Below are positions 14,348-20,475 of a stretch of DNA of 20,475 nucleotides, one piece after another (the stretch's first letter is position 1; the number at the start of each line of letters is the position of its first letter). The DNA is from Planctomycetota bacterium (GTDB lineage Bacteria > Planctomycetota > Planctomycetia > Pirellulales > Thermoguttaceae), in the NCBI GenBank assembly GCA_018897395.1, contig JAHIKV010000058.1:1-20475 (forward strand). Reading direction: 5' to 3'. Below the pieces are notes generated by a model. That model saw only the letters and a list, made by a program, of their open reading frames with translations. It was not told the DNA's origin and searched no databases. A program made the translations under genes and the position numbers.

Positions 14348-16099
14348 GTGGCGAATTTCTTTCTCGACAACGACGACATTCAATTCCTCTTCCGGCATAT
14401 CGATCTGGCCGAGTTGGCGCGGATTCAGGAGGACGACTTCGCCCACAACGGCGACGACGCTTCCGGCTACGCCCCACGCGACGCGGCCGACGCGGTGGAC
14501 AACTACCAACGCGTACTGGAGATCGTCGGCGAAGTGGCGGCCGAAGTTGTCGCCCCCAGCGCCGAGCGGATCGACCGCGAAGGGAACACCCTGAACGAGG
14601 ACGGCACGGTCACGCTGCACCCGCTGGTGCGGGAGAACCTCAAGCGGCTCAGCCAGGCCGACATGATGGGGTTCATCTTGCCCCGCCGCTACGGAGGCTT
14701 GAACTGCCCCTACCTGATATACACCATGGCCACCGAGATCATCAGCCGGGCCGACGCCTCGCTGATGAATCTCTTTGGGCTGCAAGGCATCGCCGAGACC
14801 GTCTACGCCTTCGCCAACGACGAGATCAAGGACGAGGTTCTGCCCCGTTTCGCCCGCGGCGAAGTCACCGCCGCGATGGTCCTTACCGAACCCGACGCCG
14901 GCAGCGATTTGCAGGCCGTCCGGCTGCGGGCCTTCCAGGACGATCAGGGCAACTGGTATCTCAACGGCGTGAAGCGGTTCATCACCAACGGCTGCGGAGA
15001 AATCCTGCTGGTCCTCGCCCGCAGCGAGCCGGAAATCGCCGACGGACGCGGCCTCAGCCTGTTCATCACCGAGCGGAACGAGCAGGTGAAGGTCCGCCAC
15101 TTGGAGGATAAGCTGGGCATCCACGGCTCGCCCACCTGCGAGTTGGTATTCGACAACACGCCTTGCCGGCTGGTCGGCGAGCGGCAGCGGGGATTGATTA
15201 CTTACGTCATGGCGATGATGAACGGCGCGCGGGTGGGCATCGCCGCCCAATCGCTGGGCATCGCCGAAGCGGCCTATCGCATGGCGCGGACCTACGCCCA
15301 CACCCGCTGGCAGTTCGGCGGACCGATCGAGCGGTTGCCCGCCGTGGCCGAGATGGTCACCGATATGAAGATCGACATCGAGGCGGCCCGGGCCTTGGCC
15401 TTCGAGACCGCGCGGGTCTGCGACCACGATCACAACAACCTCCGCGTCTTGGAAATGGGGCCGGAGTTGGACAAGGACGAAAAAAAACGCCGCAAGCAGT
15501 TGTCCCGGGCGCTGAAGCGAATGAACGGCATGTTGACGCCCATGAGCAAGTATTACTGCTCCGAGATGTGCATCCGCGTGACCCACGACGCCATCCAGGT
15601 GCTCGGCGGCTCCGGCTACATCAAGGACTACGCCGCCGAACGCCACGCCCGCGACGCCCGGATCACCACCATCTACGAAGGGACCAGCCAGTTGCAGGTC
15701 GTGGCGGCGGTGCGCGGCGTCACCTCCGGCTCGCTGGACGCCTGGTCCGAGGAGCACGAAAAACGCACTTACGACGACCATATCCTCGAAGAGTTGAAAC
15801 GGAAGCTCATCGAAGCGCGGCAGCTTATCGCCGAGACCATAACGCTTGTCAAATCGAATAGCACGTCGTATCTCGACCTCTCCGGCCGTCGGCTGGTCGA
15901 TTCGGCCGTCACGGTCGTCTGCGGCCATCTGCTGCTCGCTCAAGGCGCCGCGGACGAGCGAAAGAAGCGTGTTGCCCGACGTTTCATCGAGCGCGAATTG
16001 CCCGTGTTGCGGATGAACTGCGCCCAGATTCACGCCGGCGACATGTCGCCGCTGGAGGAATACGCCCTCTTGGCCGGGCCGGTTCCGGCGGTGGTTTGA
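14348..16099 (+). CDS. Acyl-CoA dehydrogenase, long (about 580 aa) form with extra C-terminal domain
   Basis: This FAD enzyme introduces the alpha-beta double bond in an acyl-CoA thioester and passes electrons to ETF, encoded just upstream. Seen: MVLTEPDAGSDLQAVRL near residue 177 (flavin/substrate loop), KLGIHGSPTCELVFD, MMNGARVGIAAQSLGIAEAA, and IYEGTSQLQ, whose Glu (about 444) sits at the catalytic-base position of the family. About 139 residues follow that Glu, and the N-terminus is also extended. This resembles the roughly 600-aa DmdC/AcdA-like subgroup rather than the 380-aa short- and medium-chain enzymes; the substrate cannot be read from the sequence. I chose the GTG at 14348: GAGGAG (14335-14340) lies 7 bases upstream, and ANFFLDNDD looks like a natural N-terminus. 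A longer frame reaching 14297 would translate repeat sequence. Confidence 0.92.
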   Translation: MANFFLDNDDIQFLFRHIDLAELARIQEDDFAHNGDDASGYAPRDAADAVDNYQRVLEIVGEVAAEVVAPSAERIDREGNTLNEDGTVTLHPLVRENLKRLSQADMMGFILPRRYGGLNCPYLIYTMATEIISRADASLMNLFGLQGIAETVYAFANDEIKDEVLPRFARGEVTAAMVLTEPDAGSDLQAVRLRAFQDDQGNWYLNGVKRFITNGCGEILLVLARSEPEIADGRGLSLFITERNEQVKVRHLEDKLGIHGSPTCELVFDNTPCRLVGERQRGLITYVMAMMNGARVGIAAQSLGIAEAAYRMARTYAHTRWQFGGPIERLPAVAEMVTDMKIDIEAARALAFETARVCDHDHNNLRVLEMGPELDKDEKKRRKQLSRALKRMNGMLTPMSKYYCSEMCIRVTHDAIQVLGGSGYIKDYAAERHARDARITTIYEGTSQLQVVAAVRGVTSGSLDAWSEEHEKRTYDDHILEELKRKLIEARQLIAETITLVKSNSTSYLDLSGRRLVDSAVTVVCGHLLLAQGAADERKKRVARRFIERELPVLRMNCAQIHAGDMSPLEEYALLAGPVPAVV

Positions 16100-16126
16100 G
16101 AAAGTGTTTTGATACCGCCATATTTA

Positions 16127-16162
16127 GCCCCCGGTGAATACACCGGGGGCAAGCGTTTTTTT
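16127..16162 (+). terminator. Hairpin with T-run after the acyl-CoA dehydrogenase
   Basis: GCCCCCGGTG (16127-16136), the loop AATA, and CACCGGGGGC (16141-16150) form a perfect 10-bp stem. Five bases later there are seven consecutive T. This fits an intrinsic terminator for the etfB-etfA-dehydrogenase transcript, although the T-run is slightly displaced from the stem. Confidence 0.65.
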
Positions 16163-16168
16163 GCGGTA

Positions 16169-16249
16169 GGGTGGCACGACCCTGAGCGAAGCGAAGGGCG
16201 TGGCGCGCGATCCACCACGCCCTTCGCTTCGCTCAGGGTCGTGCCACCC
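16169..16249. repeat. Perfect 35-bp inverted repeat with GGGTGGCACG ends
   Basis: Arms 16169-16203 and 16215-16249 are exact inverse complements over 35 bases with an 11-base loop, bounded by GGGTGGCACG and CGTGCCACCC. No protein can be read in it. A diverged relative with the same ends lies at 16949-17027, on the far side of the nuclease-like gene. Confidence 0.92.
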
Positions 16250-16269
16250 ACCCACTTCGTCCAGGGGGA

Positions 16270-16299
16270 TTGACGGTCCACGCTACGGACCAATAGACT
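16270..16299 (+). promoter_or_regulatory. Candidate promoter for the nuclease-like gene
   Basis: TTGACG (16270-16275), an 18-base spacer and TAGACT (16294-16299) stand about 68 bases before the ATG at 16367. Five of six and four of six positions match the sigma-70 consensus. The spacer is a base longer than optimal, so this is tentative. Confidence 0.35.
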
Positions 16300-16366
16300 T
16301 ATTGCATGGTGGCTCAAGGGGGGTCTTATCGAGCCGAACTGCGACGAACTGCGGAGGTACACGAAT

Positions 16367-16927
16367 ATGAAGCCGCTGTTCACGTTACATGCTGGTGAGT
16401 ACCTGGTAGGCTCGCACATTGAACATTGTTACCGACAATGGAACGTATGGGTTCCATCGAAGGATACGGGAATAGATCTGCTTGTTACCGACTCCCAAAA
16501 CCGAAGGTCGGTCTCTCTTCAGGTGAAGTTCTCAAAGGATTTCAGTCCCACGAGCCGCCGCGACTCTTCAATCAAGGACTACCTTATGGTTATGGCCAGA
16601 GGCTGGTGGACCCTCGATGAGAAGAAGATCCGGGCGTCCAACGCGGACTTCTGGGTGTTCGTCTTGCCGTCGTTTCTCGAACATCGAACAAGTTTCATCG
16701 TCATTCCGCCTAAGGAACTATTGCGGCGACTGCGAGCTATTCACGATCCTGGCGGCAAAAGGATACACTCATACCTTTGGGTCACCAAGTCGAAACGTTG
16801 CTGGGAGACCAGGGATCTGAAAAAAAACGACCTGAAAAGAATTGCCGAGGATTGCTTCTCCGATGAACTCCGGGACTTCAGCATCTTCCTTAATGCGTGG
16901 GAGCAGATCGAGAAGAACCTAAAATGA
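16367..16927 (+). CDS. PD-(D/E)XK nuclease-like protein of unknown role (186 aa)
   Basis: The N-terminal half has the arrangement of a PD-(D/E)XK-fold enzyme: HAGEYLVGSHIE with Glu11, TGIDLLVTD with Asp37, and VSLQVKFS with Gln52-Val-Lys54. The combination 'GE..V.....iDLLV....QVK.S' is common in small uncharacterised bacterial proteins thought to be nuclease-like. The C-terminal half is charged and ends in a helical stretch (FSIFLNAWEQIEKNLK); no methylase, helicase or specificity subunit is next to it. Start: GGAGG (16353-16357) lies 9 bases before the ATG. The GC content is visibly lower than in the core genes on both sides, which suggests acquisition. It could belong to defence, repair or a mobile element; activity is not established, and Gln replaces the usual acidic residue of the E-x-K motif, as in some active relatives. 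Confidence 0.7.
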   Translation: MKPLFTLHAGEYLVGSHIEHCYRQWNVWVPSKDTGIDLLVTDSQNRRSVSLQVKFSKDFSPTSRRDSSIKDYLMVMARGWWTLDEKKIRASNADFWVFVLPSFLEHRTSFIVIPPKELLRRLRAIHDPGGKRIHSYLWVTKSKRCWETRDLKKNDLKRIAEDCFSDELRDFSIFLNAWEQIEKNLK

Positions 16928-16948
16928 ACATTGAATGCCGTTTTGTTC

Positions 16949-17027
16949 GGGTGGCAGGCCATGAGAATCGAAGGGTCTGATCGGGGCTCATGCCACGCCC
17001 ATCGCTTCGCTCTGGGGCGTGCCACCC
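16949..17027. repeat. Diverged relative of the GGGTGGCACG inverted-repeat element
   Basis: The element is bounded by GGGTGGCA (16949-16956) and TGCCACCC (17020-17027). Its right half resembles the right arm of the element at 16215-16249 (GCCACGCCC, then TCGCTTCGCTC, then CGTGCCACCC), with several substitutions. The left half has degenerated and no longer pairs over its full length. It occupies most of the gap between the nuclease-like gene and the small gene at 17061. Confidence 0.7.
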
Positions 17028-17060
17028 AGTATCGCCCGACGAACTCTTGGAAGACGAAAC

Positions 17061-17261
17061 ATGAAAGACCCCATCGTGGCCGAAGTGCGAAAACACCGCA
17101 TGGAACACGCCAAACGGTTCAATTTCGATCTCGCTCTGATCTGCGAGGATCTACGTAAACTCGAATCCGAACTTGGCGACCGTCTCGTGCGCCCTCAGCC
17201 TAAACGCATGCGACCGACGAGCGGACCGACGACGGGATCCGAAAACATTAACAAAAGCTAG
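17061..17261 (+). CDS. Small helical protein, antitoxin-like (66 aa)
   Basis: The sequence starts MKDPIVAEVRKHRMEHAKRF, followed by NFDLALICEDLRKLESELGD. This matches my recollection of a widespread family of 60-75-residue proteins (M-DPIV-EVR--R-E-A-RFN-DL--I--DL) found beside toxin genes or alone in planctomycetes and cyanobacteria; no biochemical role is known to me. The first 45 residues are predicted helical and the tail is basic and disordered. The ATG at 17061 has GGAAG about 8 bases upstream. A frame extension to 17019 would read through the repeat element and is rejected. The next clear start is at 17390, so a missing partner toxin is possible. Confidence 0.65.
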   Translation: MKDPIVAEVRKHRMEHAKRFNFDLALICEDLRKLESELGDRLVRPQPKRMRPTSGPTTGSENINKS

Positions 17262-17389
17262 CCGCTTTCCACCCACGGTCGGCCGAAACGCAGCGATTCG
17301 GCCGTTGTATTCCGTGCCATCACGACGTACAATTGAAATGAGTGGGGCGATATGAGTATGTTGGCCGTCGTTTGCGGGAGCGAGGATTC

Positions 17390-17674
17390 ATGGCCGGTCG
17401 TGGACTTGAACGGATTCGGGACGCGATACTTGACCATCGCTACTCGTTGACGGAACACGCATACGAAGAAATGGACGAGGACAACCTCGATGTGCTGGAC
17501 ATGGAGGCTGCGATTCTTACCGGCGAGATCGATCAAGTATTGACCGTCGATCCCCGCGGTACCCGTTATGTTGTTGTTGGAAACGCCACGGACCAACAAA
17601 CGGCAGTCGGAGTGGTGGTTCGGTTTGTAGAACGCGATCAACTCTTGGTCATTACGATTTACGAAGTCAAGTGA
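17390..17674 (+). CDS. DUF4258-type protein, putative toxin of a TA pair (94 aa)
   Basis: The DUF4258 pattern is visible: SLTEHAYEEMDEDNLDVLDM carries the conserved 'HA..(R/E)M' helix, followed by 'AILTGEI' and the strands TRYVVVGN, AVGVVVRFV and LLVITIYEVK. DUF4258 proteins share a small RelE/MqsR-like alpha-beta layout and are often encoded just before YgiT-type zinc-finger proteins (family knowledge), which is exactly the arrangement here. Ribonuclease activity has not been shown for this subgroup as far as I know. I chose ATG 17390: GGGAG (17376-17380) lies 9 bases upstream. A GTG at 17342 would add 16 residues. The stop is followed after 10 bases by the zinc-finger gene, so the two are cotranscribed. 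Confidence 0.78.
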   Translation: MAGRGLERIRDAILDHRYSLTEHAYEEMDEDNLDVLDMEAAILTGEIDQVLTVDPRGTRYVVVGNATDQQTAVGVVVRFVERDQLLVITIYEVK

Positions 17675-17684
17675 GGCGCGTGAC

Positions 17685-17927
17685 ATGTACGACTTTTCTT
17701 GCGAACACTGCGGCGGCACGGTACGCGAACAACGAGTGGATCGCGAGGCGCTGCGGCACAAAGGAAGTTTTGTCATCCTGGAGGATTTGCCCGTCGGTGT
17801 TTGCGACAAGTGCGGTGCGCGATATTTCGACGCCTCGATCCTTCGCCGCGTAGCAGAAATCGGCCGTGGCACGGCTCCGTCGCTGCGGACCATGGAAGTT
17901 CCCGTCGATCGATACGCCCCCACGTGA
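17685..17927 (+). CDS. YgiT/MqsA-type zinc-finger protein, putative antitoxin (80 aa)
   Basis: Four cysteines in two CxxC pairs (Cys6/Cys9 and Cys40/Cys43) with 30 residues between them make the zinc-binding N-terminal domain of MqsA/YgiT proteins; CEHCGGTVRE and GVCDKCGARYFDA are typical. No helix-turn-helix domain follows: at 80 residues it lacks the C-terminal DNA-binding half of E. coli MqsA, as is usual for DUF4258-linked versions. The ATG is preceded by GAGG at 8 bases, and that site overlaps the stop of the DUF4258 gene, implying coupled translation. Presumed role: neutralising the upstream protein. Confidence 0.82.
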   Translation: MYDFSCEHCGGTVREQRVDREALRHKGSFVILEDLPVGVCDKCGARYFDASILRRVAEIGRGTAPSLRTMEVPVDRYAPT

Positions 17928-17970
17928 TGATCGCCGACCCGCCCCTATGCCCATCGCGGGGTGAAATCGG

Positions 17971-18062
17971 GATGAAATGTAGAATATAGGATTGATAATT
18001 CGCGGCCGGCCCCATATTATTCTATATCCCGCGTACTACATCCTGTATTCCACATCTTCATG
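17971..18062. repeat. Imperfect inverted repeat ending on the fabI start codon
   Basis: The left arm GATGAAATGTAGAATATAGG (17971-17990, extending to 17992) pairs with the right arm from 18040, ATCCTGTATTCCACATCTTC, with about two mismatches and one gap. The intervening 47 bases are AT-rich and contain another partly complementary TTCTATATCCC. The right arm runs into the fabI ATG and leaves no Shine-Dalgarno site. Confidence 0.65.
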
Positions 18063-18830
18063 GGCATGTTTACCGGCAAGATCGGGCTGGCGATGGGCGT
18101 GGCCAACGAGCGGAGCATCGCTTGGGCCATCGGCCAAGCTCTGCTGGCCGAAGGGGCCGAACTGGCCTTCACTCACCTCCCAGGCCCCTCCAACGAGCGC
18201 CGCGTCGCGGAACTCGTCTCCCCGCACGGGCCGAAAATCGTCCTACCCTGCGACGTGCAGAATGACGCCGACGTCGCCCGGGTGTTCGATGAAATCCGCG
18301 AGGTTTACGGCCGGCTCGATCTGCTGGTCCACTCGATCGCCTTCGCCCCGCCCCAGGAATTGTGCAAGCCCTACGTCGAAACGAGCCGCGCGGGCTGGCG
18401 CCTGGCGATGGACATCAGCGTCTACAGCCTGGTGGCCGCGTGCCGGGCGGCCGCCCCGCTGATGGCCGACGGCGGCACGGTCCTGACCATCAGCTACTAC
18501 GGCGGCGAGAAGGTAGTGCCCGGCTACAACGTGATGGGCGTCTGCAAGGCGGCGCTCGAACACAGCGTCCGCTATCTGGCCTGGGACCTCGGCCGGCGGA
18601 ACGTCCGCGTCAACTGTCTCAGCGCCGGCCCGCTGCGCACGCTCAGTTCCGCGGGCATAGCGGGCTTCGACCAGTTACGCGAACACGCCGCGGAGAAATC
18701 GCCGCTGGGGCGCAACGTCGAAGCGGACGAAATCGCCGCGACGGCCCTCTATCTGCTCGGTCCCAATTCCAACGGAGTGACCGGCGAGACGATCCACGTC
18801 GATTGCGGTTACAGCATCGTCGGGCTGTGA
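18060..18830 (+). CDS. fabI: Enoyl-[acyl-carrier-protein] reductase (NADH), FabI type
   Basis: FabI catalyses the last reduction of each fatty-acid elongation cycle. The 256-residue length is typical. The modified Rossmann motif MGVANERSIAWAIG (12-25) binds the cofactor. Tyr146 (in SYYGGEK), Tyr156 and Lys163 (in YNVMGVCKAALE) fall at the same numbers as the E. coli active-site residues. SIAFAP and ISAGP-like LSAGPLRTLSSAGI complete the substrate pocket, and the end is HVDCGYSIVGL. Ala at the position of E. coli Gly93 is normal for many bacteria. The ATG at 18060 has no visible ribosome site; a second ATG at 18066 is possible. bioA follows after 57 bases on the same strand. Confidence 0.95.
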   Translation: MGMFTGKIGLAMGVANERSIAWAIGQALLAEGAELAFTHLPGPSNERRVAELVSPHGPKIVLPCDVQNDADVARVFDEIREVYGRLDLLVHSIAFAPPQELCKPYVETSRAGWRLAMDISVYSLVAACRAAAPLMADGGTVLTISYYGGEKVVPGYNVMGVCKAALEHSVRYLAWDLGRRNVRVNCLSAGPLRTLSSAGIAGFDQLREHAAEKSPLGRNVEADEIAATALYLLGPNSNGVTGETIHVDCGYSIVGL

Positions 18831-18887
18831 AGGGGCGAAGGGCGAGGAACCCGTAATTTGAATTGATGAGCAACTGGATTATTCGTT

Positions 18888-20231
18888 ATGCTGAAGCATA
18901 ACCTACTGGATTGGGACCGCACGCTGGTCTGGCACGCCTTCACGCAAATGGCCGAATACGAGCCGTTTGTGATCGAACGGGCCGAAGGGTGCGTGCTGGT
19001 CGATATCGACGGAAACGAGTACATCGACGGCGTGAGCAGTCTGTGGTGCAACATCCACGGCCACCGCCACCCGAGAATCGACGCCGCCGTGCGCGAGCAG
19101 CTCGAGCAGGTGGCCCACGTCACGAACCTCGGCGCGTCGAATCCCACGACGATACGGCTCGCCAAGCGGTTGGTCGATATCGCCCCGCCCGGATTGAACC
19201 ATCTGTTTTTCTCCGACGACGGGGCCACGGCCGTCGAGGTGGCGGTGAAAATGGCTTTCCAGTATTGGCGGCAGTGCCCCGATCCGCGGCCGGAAAAGAC
19301 CTGCTACGTGGCGCTCGGCGAGGCGTATCACGGCGATACGATCGGCAGCGTGAGCGTCGGTGGTGTCGAGCGGTTCCACGCCATGTTCCGGCCGCTGCTG
19401 TTCGAGACGCTGCGCGTGCCCGCCCCGGATAGCTACCGTCGGCCGCCGAATGTCGCGCCGGATGAGCTTTGCCGACACCATTTGGCGGAATTGGAAAAGG
19501 TGCTGGCCGAGCATCATCGGCGGATCGCCGCGCTGGTGATCGAGCCGTTGGTGCAGGGCGCGGCGGGCATGATCATGCACCCGCCCGGCTATCTGCACGG
19601 GGTCCGCGAACTGACACGCAAGTATGACACGCTCCTGATCGCCGACGAGGTGGCCGTCGGGTTCGGCCGGACCGGCAAGATGTTCGCCTGCGAGCACGAA
19701 GAGGTCGTGCCCGACCTGCTCTGCCTGGCGAAGGGGCTGACGGGCGGATACCTGCCGATGGCCGCCACGCTGGCGACCGACGAAATCTGGAACGCCTTCC
19801 TGGGCGATTACTCCGAGGGCAAGACCTTCTACCACGGCCACACCTACGGCGGCAATCCGCTGGGCGCGGCCGCGGCGCTGGCCACGCTCGATGTGTTCGA
19901 GCAGGAGCGGACGTTGGAAAAGATGCCGGCCAAGATCGCCCGATTGGAGGAGCATCTTGCTCGGATCGCCCGGCTGCCGCACGTGGGCGACGTGCGTCAA
20001 CGGGGTCTGATCGCCGCGGTCGAGTTGGTCCAAGACGCAGCCACGAAGGAGCCATTTCCGTGGGCGGAGAAACGCGGACAGCGGGTCTGCGATTTCGCCC
20101 GGACCCAAGGCGTTTGGCTCCGCCCGCTGGGCAACGTGATCGTCATCATGCCCCCGCTGGCGATAACGTTGGAGCAGTTGGACAAGATCATGGAAGCGGT
20201 GGAAAAAGGAATACCGGCGGCGACCGCGTAG
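18888..20231 (+). CDS. bioA: Adenosylmethionine-8-amino-7-oxononanoate aminotransferase
   Basis: This PLP enzyme makes 7,8-diaminopelargonate (DAPA) from KAPA, using S-adenosylmethionine as amino donor, the antepenultimate step of biotin synthesis. Seen: DWDRTLVWHAFTQM (8-21), the BioA N-terminal signature; SDDGATAVEVAVKMAFQYW; EAYHGDTIGSVSVGG; DEVAVGFGRTGKMFACEH with PLP-binding Asp253; and CLAKGLTGGYLPMAATL with Schiff-base Lys282. HGHTYGGNPLGAAAALA and the C-terminal GVWLRPLGNVIVIMPPL are also family-typical. The length of 447 aa is normal. The Shine-Dalgarno signal is weak. No other biotin gene is in the window. The pairing with fabI fits a lipid theme, since biotin is the cofactor of acetyl-CoA carboxylase. 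Confidence 0.94.
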   Translation: MLKHNLLDWDRTLVWHAFTQMAEYEPFVIERAEGCVLVDIDGNEYIDGVSSLWCNIHGHRHPRIDAAVREQLEQVAHVTNLGASNPTTIRLAKRLVDIAPPGLNHLFFSDDGATAVEVAVKMAFQYWRQCPDPRPEKTCYVALGEAYHGDTIGSVSVGGVERFHAMFRPLLFETLRVPAPDSYRRPPNVAPDELCRHHLAELEKVLAEHHRRIAALVIEPLVQGAAGMIMHPPGYLHGVRELTRKYDTLLIADEVAVGFGRTGKMFACEHEEVVPDLLCLAKGLTGGYLPMAATLATDEIWNAFLGDYSEGKTFYHGHTYGGNPLGAAAALATLDVFEQERTLEKMPAKIARLEEHLARIARLPHVGDVRQRGLIAAVELVQDAATKEPFPWAEKRGQRVCDFARTQGVWLRPLGNVIVIMPPLAITLEQLDKIMEAVEKGIPAATA

Positions 20232-20407
20232 CCCATTGCGGAGCGGATTATAGCGGGTAGCCCCTCCCTGAAAGAGTCCGTTGTGTCAAGGGCCACCTGG
20301 CGGATTTTTTGGCGCACGGTCAGCACATAAGTCCCTTAGAGAGCGCTCATAAATAACTTGAACAAATTGATATTGCCCCATCAGGCGGATTGTGCGATGA
20401 AAAGGGC
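20232..20407. other. Gene-free stretch after bioA
   Basis: I see no gene here. The composition becomes more AT-rich from about 20300. A short palindrome, GAGCGCTC (20341-20348), precedes AT-rich sequence and could mark the left end of the insertion sequence suggested by the partial gene at 20408, but its partner end is outside the window. Confidence 0.5.
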
Positions 20408-20475
20408 ATGCAGGATGCACAAGTCATTGCACGGATTCGACGAAAGTATCGGGCCTTGGAACCGGAACTGGACGA
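20408..20475 (+). mobile_element. Probable start of an ISAzo13-type (Rhodopirellula DDE) transposase gene, cut by the window edge
   Basis: Only 22 codons are visible: MQDAQVIARIRRKYRALEPE then LD. 'I..KYRALEPELDE' at the extreme N-terminus resembles ISAzo13-family transposases (Pfam 'Rhodopirellula transposase DDE domain'), which are common in planctomycetes. GGGC just before the ATG is a poor ribosome site. The identification rests on a very short match from memory. Confidence 0.4.

Noticed and set aside
14186..16033. A 615-residue minus-strand frame opposite the dehydrogenase, and a 409-residue one opposite etfA (13150-14379)
   Set aside because: The plus-strand proteins are unmistakable enzymes. 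The minus-strand frames include translations of the heptamer array (repeating HYPLP-type peptides) and have no family features.
17019..17060. Longer version of the 66-aa protein
   Set aside because: The extra residues come from the palindromic element, and the family begins at M-DPIV.
18339..18341. Ala in place of E. coli FabI Gly93, considered as a possible triclosan-resistance change
   Set aside because: Alanine is the ordinary residue at this position in many FabI enzymes, so nothing unusual is implied.

Overview
The window looks like chromosomal DNA from a high-GC planctomycete (Pirellula/Rhodopirellula-like). The pointers are very large secreted or membrane-anchored proteins without recognisable domains, several families of short palindromic repeats scattered between and inside genes, GTG starts behind clear Shine-Dalgarno sites, a FixA-type ETF next to a long acyl-CoA dehydrogenase, and a probable ISAzo13-type transposase start at the right edge. 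The taxon is inferred from these traits; no rRNA or marker gene is present.

Layout. 1-519 (+) is the 3' end of hemL (glutamate-1-semialdehyde aminomutase). It converges on two minus-strand giants, with an 84-bp nested palindrome (528-611) between the stops. The giants read leftward from about 11.9 kb: a 1184-aa protein (8310-11864), then a 2567-aa protein (614-8317) whose start overlaps the first gene's stop by 8 nt. By eye these two genes carry three copies of one module: signal peptide or membrane segment, a paired 'IPY..L / PYEK..EL' motif, a long beta-rich ectodomain, a 'SL.F' strand, then membrane helices. The second protein is two such modules fused, with a signal-peptide-like segment left in the middle. 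I do not recognise a function. This is the best candidate for an undescribed system. Both genes also carry in-frame palindromic repeat elements of at least four kinds.

12158-16099 (+) is an etfB-etfA-acyl-CoA dehydrogenase cluster for fatty-acid or other acyl-CoA oxidation. Both of its gene junctions are filled by seven-base repeats: a GGGATTR inverted repeat that touches the etfA start codon, and a 15-unit TAGTGGR array that begins with the etfA stop codon.

16100-17930 is an accessory stretch of visibly lower GC, bounded on the left by a terminator-like hairpin and a perfect 35-bp inverted repeat. It holds a PD-(D/E)XK nuclease-like protein, a diverged copy of the hairpin element, a small antitoxin-like protein, and a DUF4258 / YgiT-type zinc-finger pair that looks like a toxin-antitoxin module.

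18060-20231 (+) returns to core metabolism: fabI (enoyl-ACP reductase) and bioA (biotin synthesis), a lipid-related pair. The last 244 bases hold no complete gene; the final 68 look like the start of a transposase. No tRNA, rRNA or CRISPR array was seen. No gene-free stretch exceeds 300 bases; the largest is the divergent region 11865-12157, which should hold the promoters for the giant-protein operon and for etfB.
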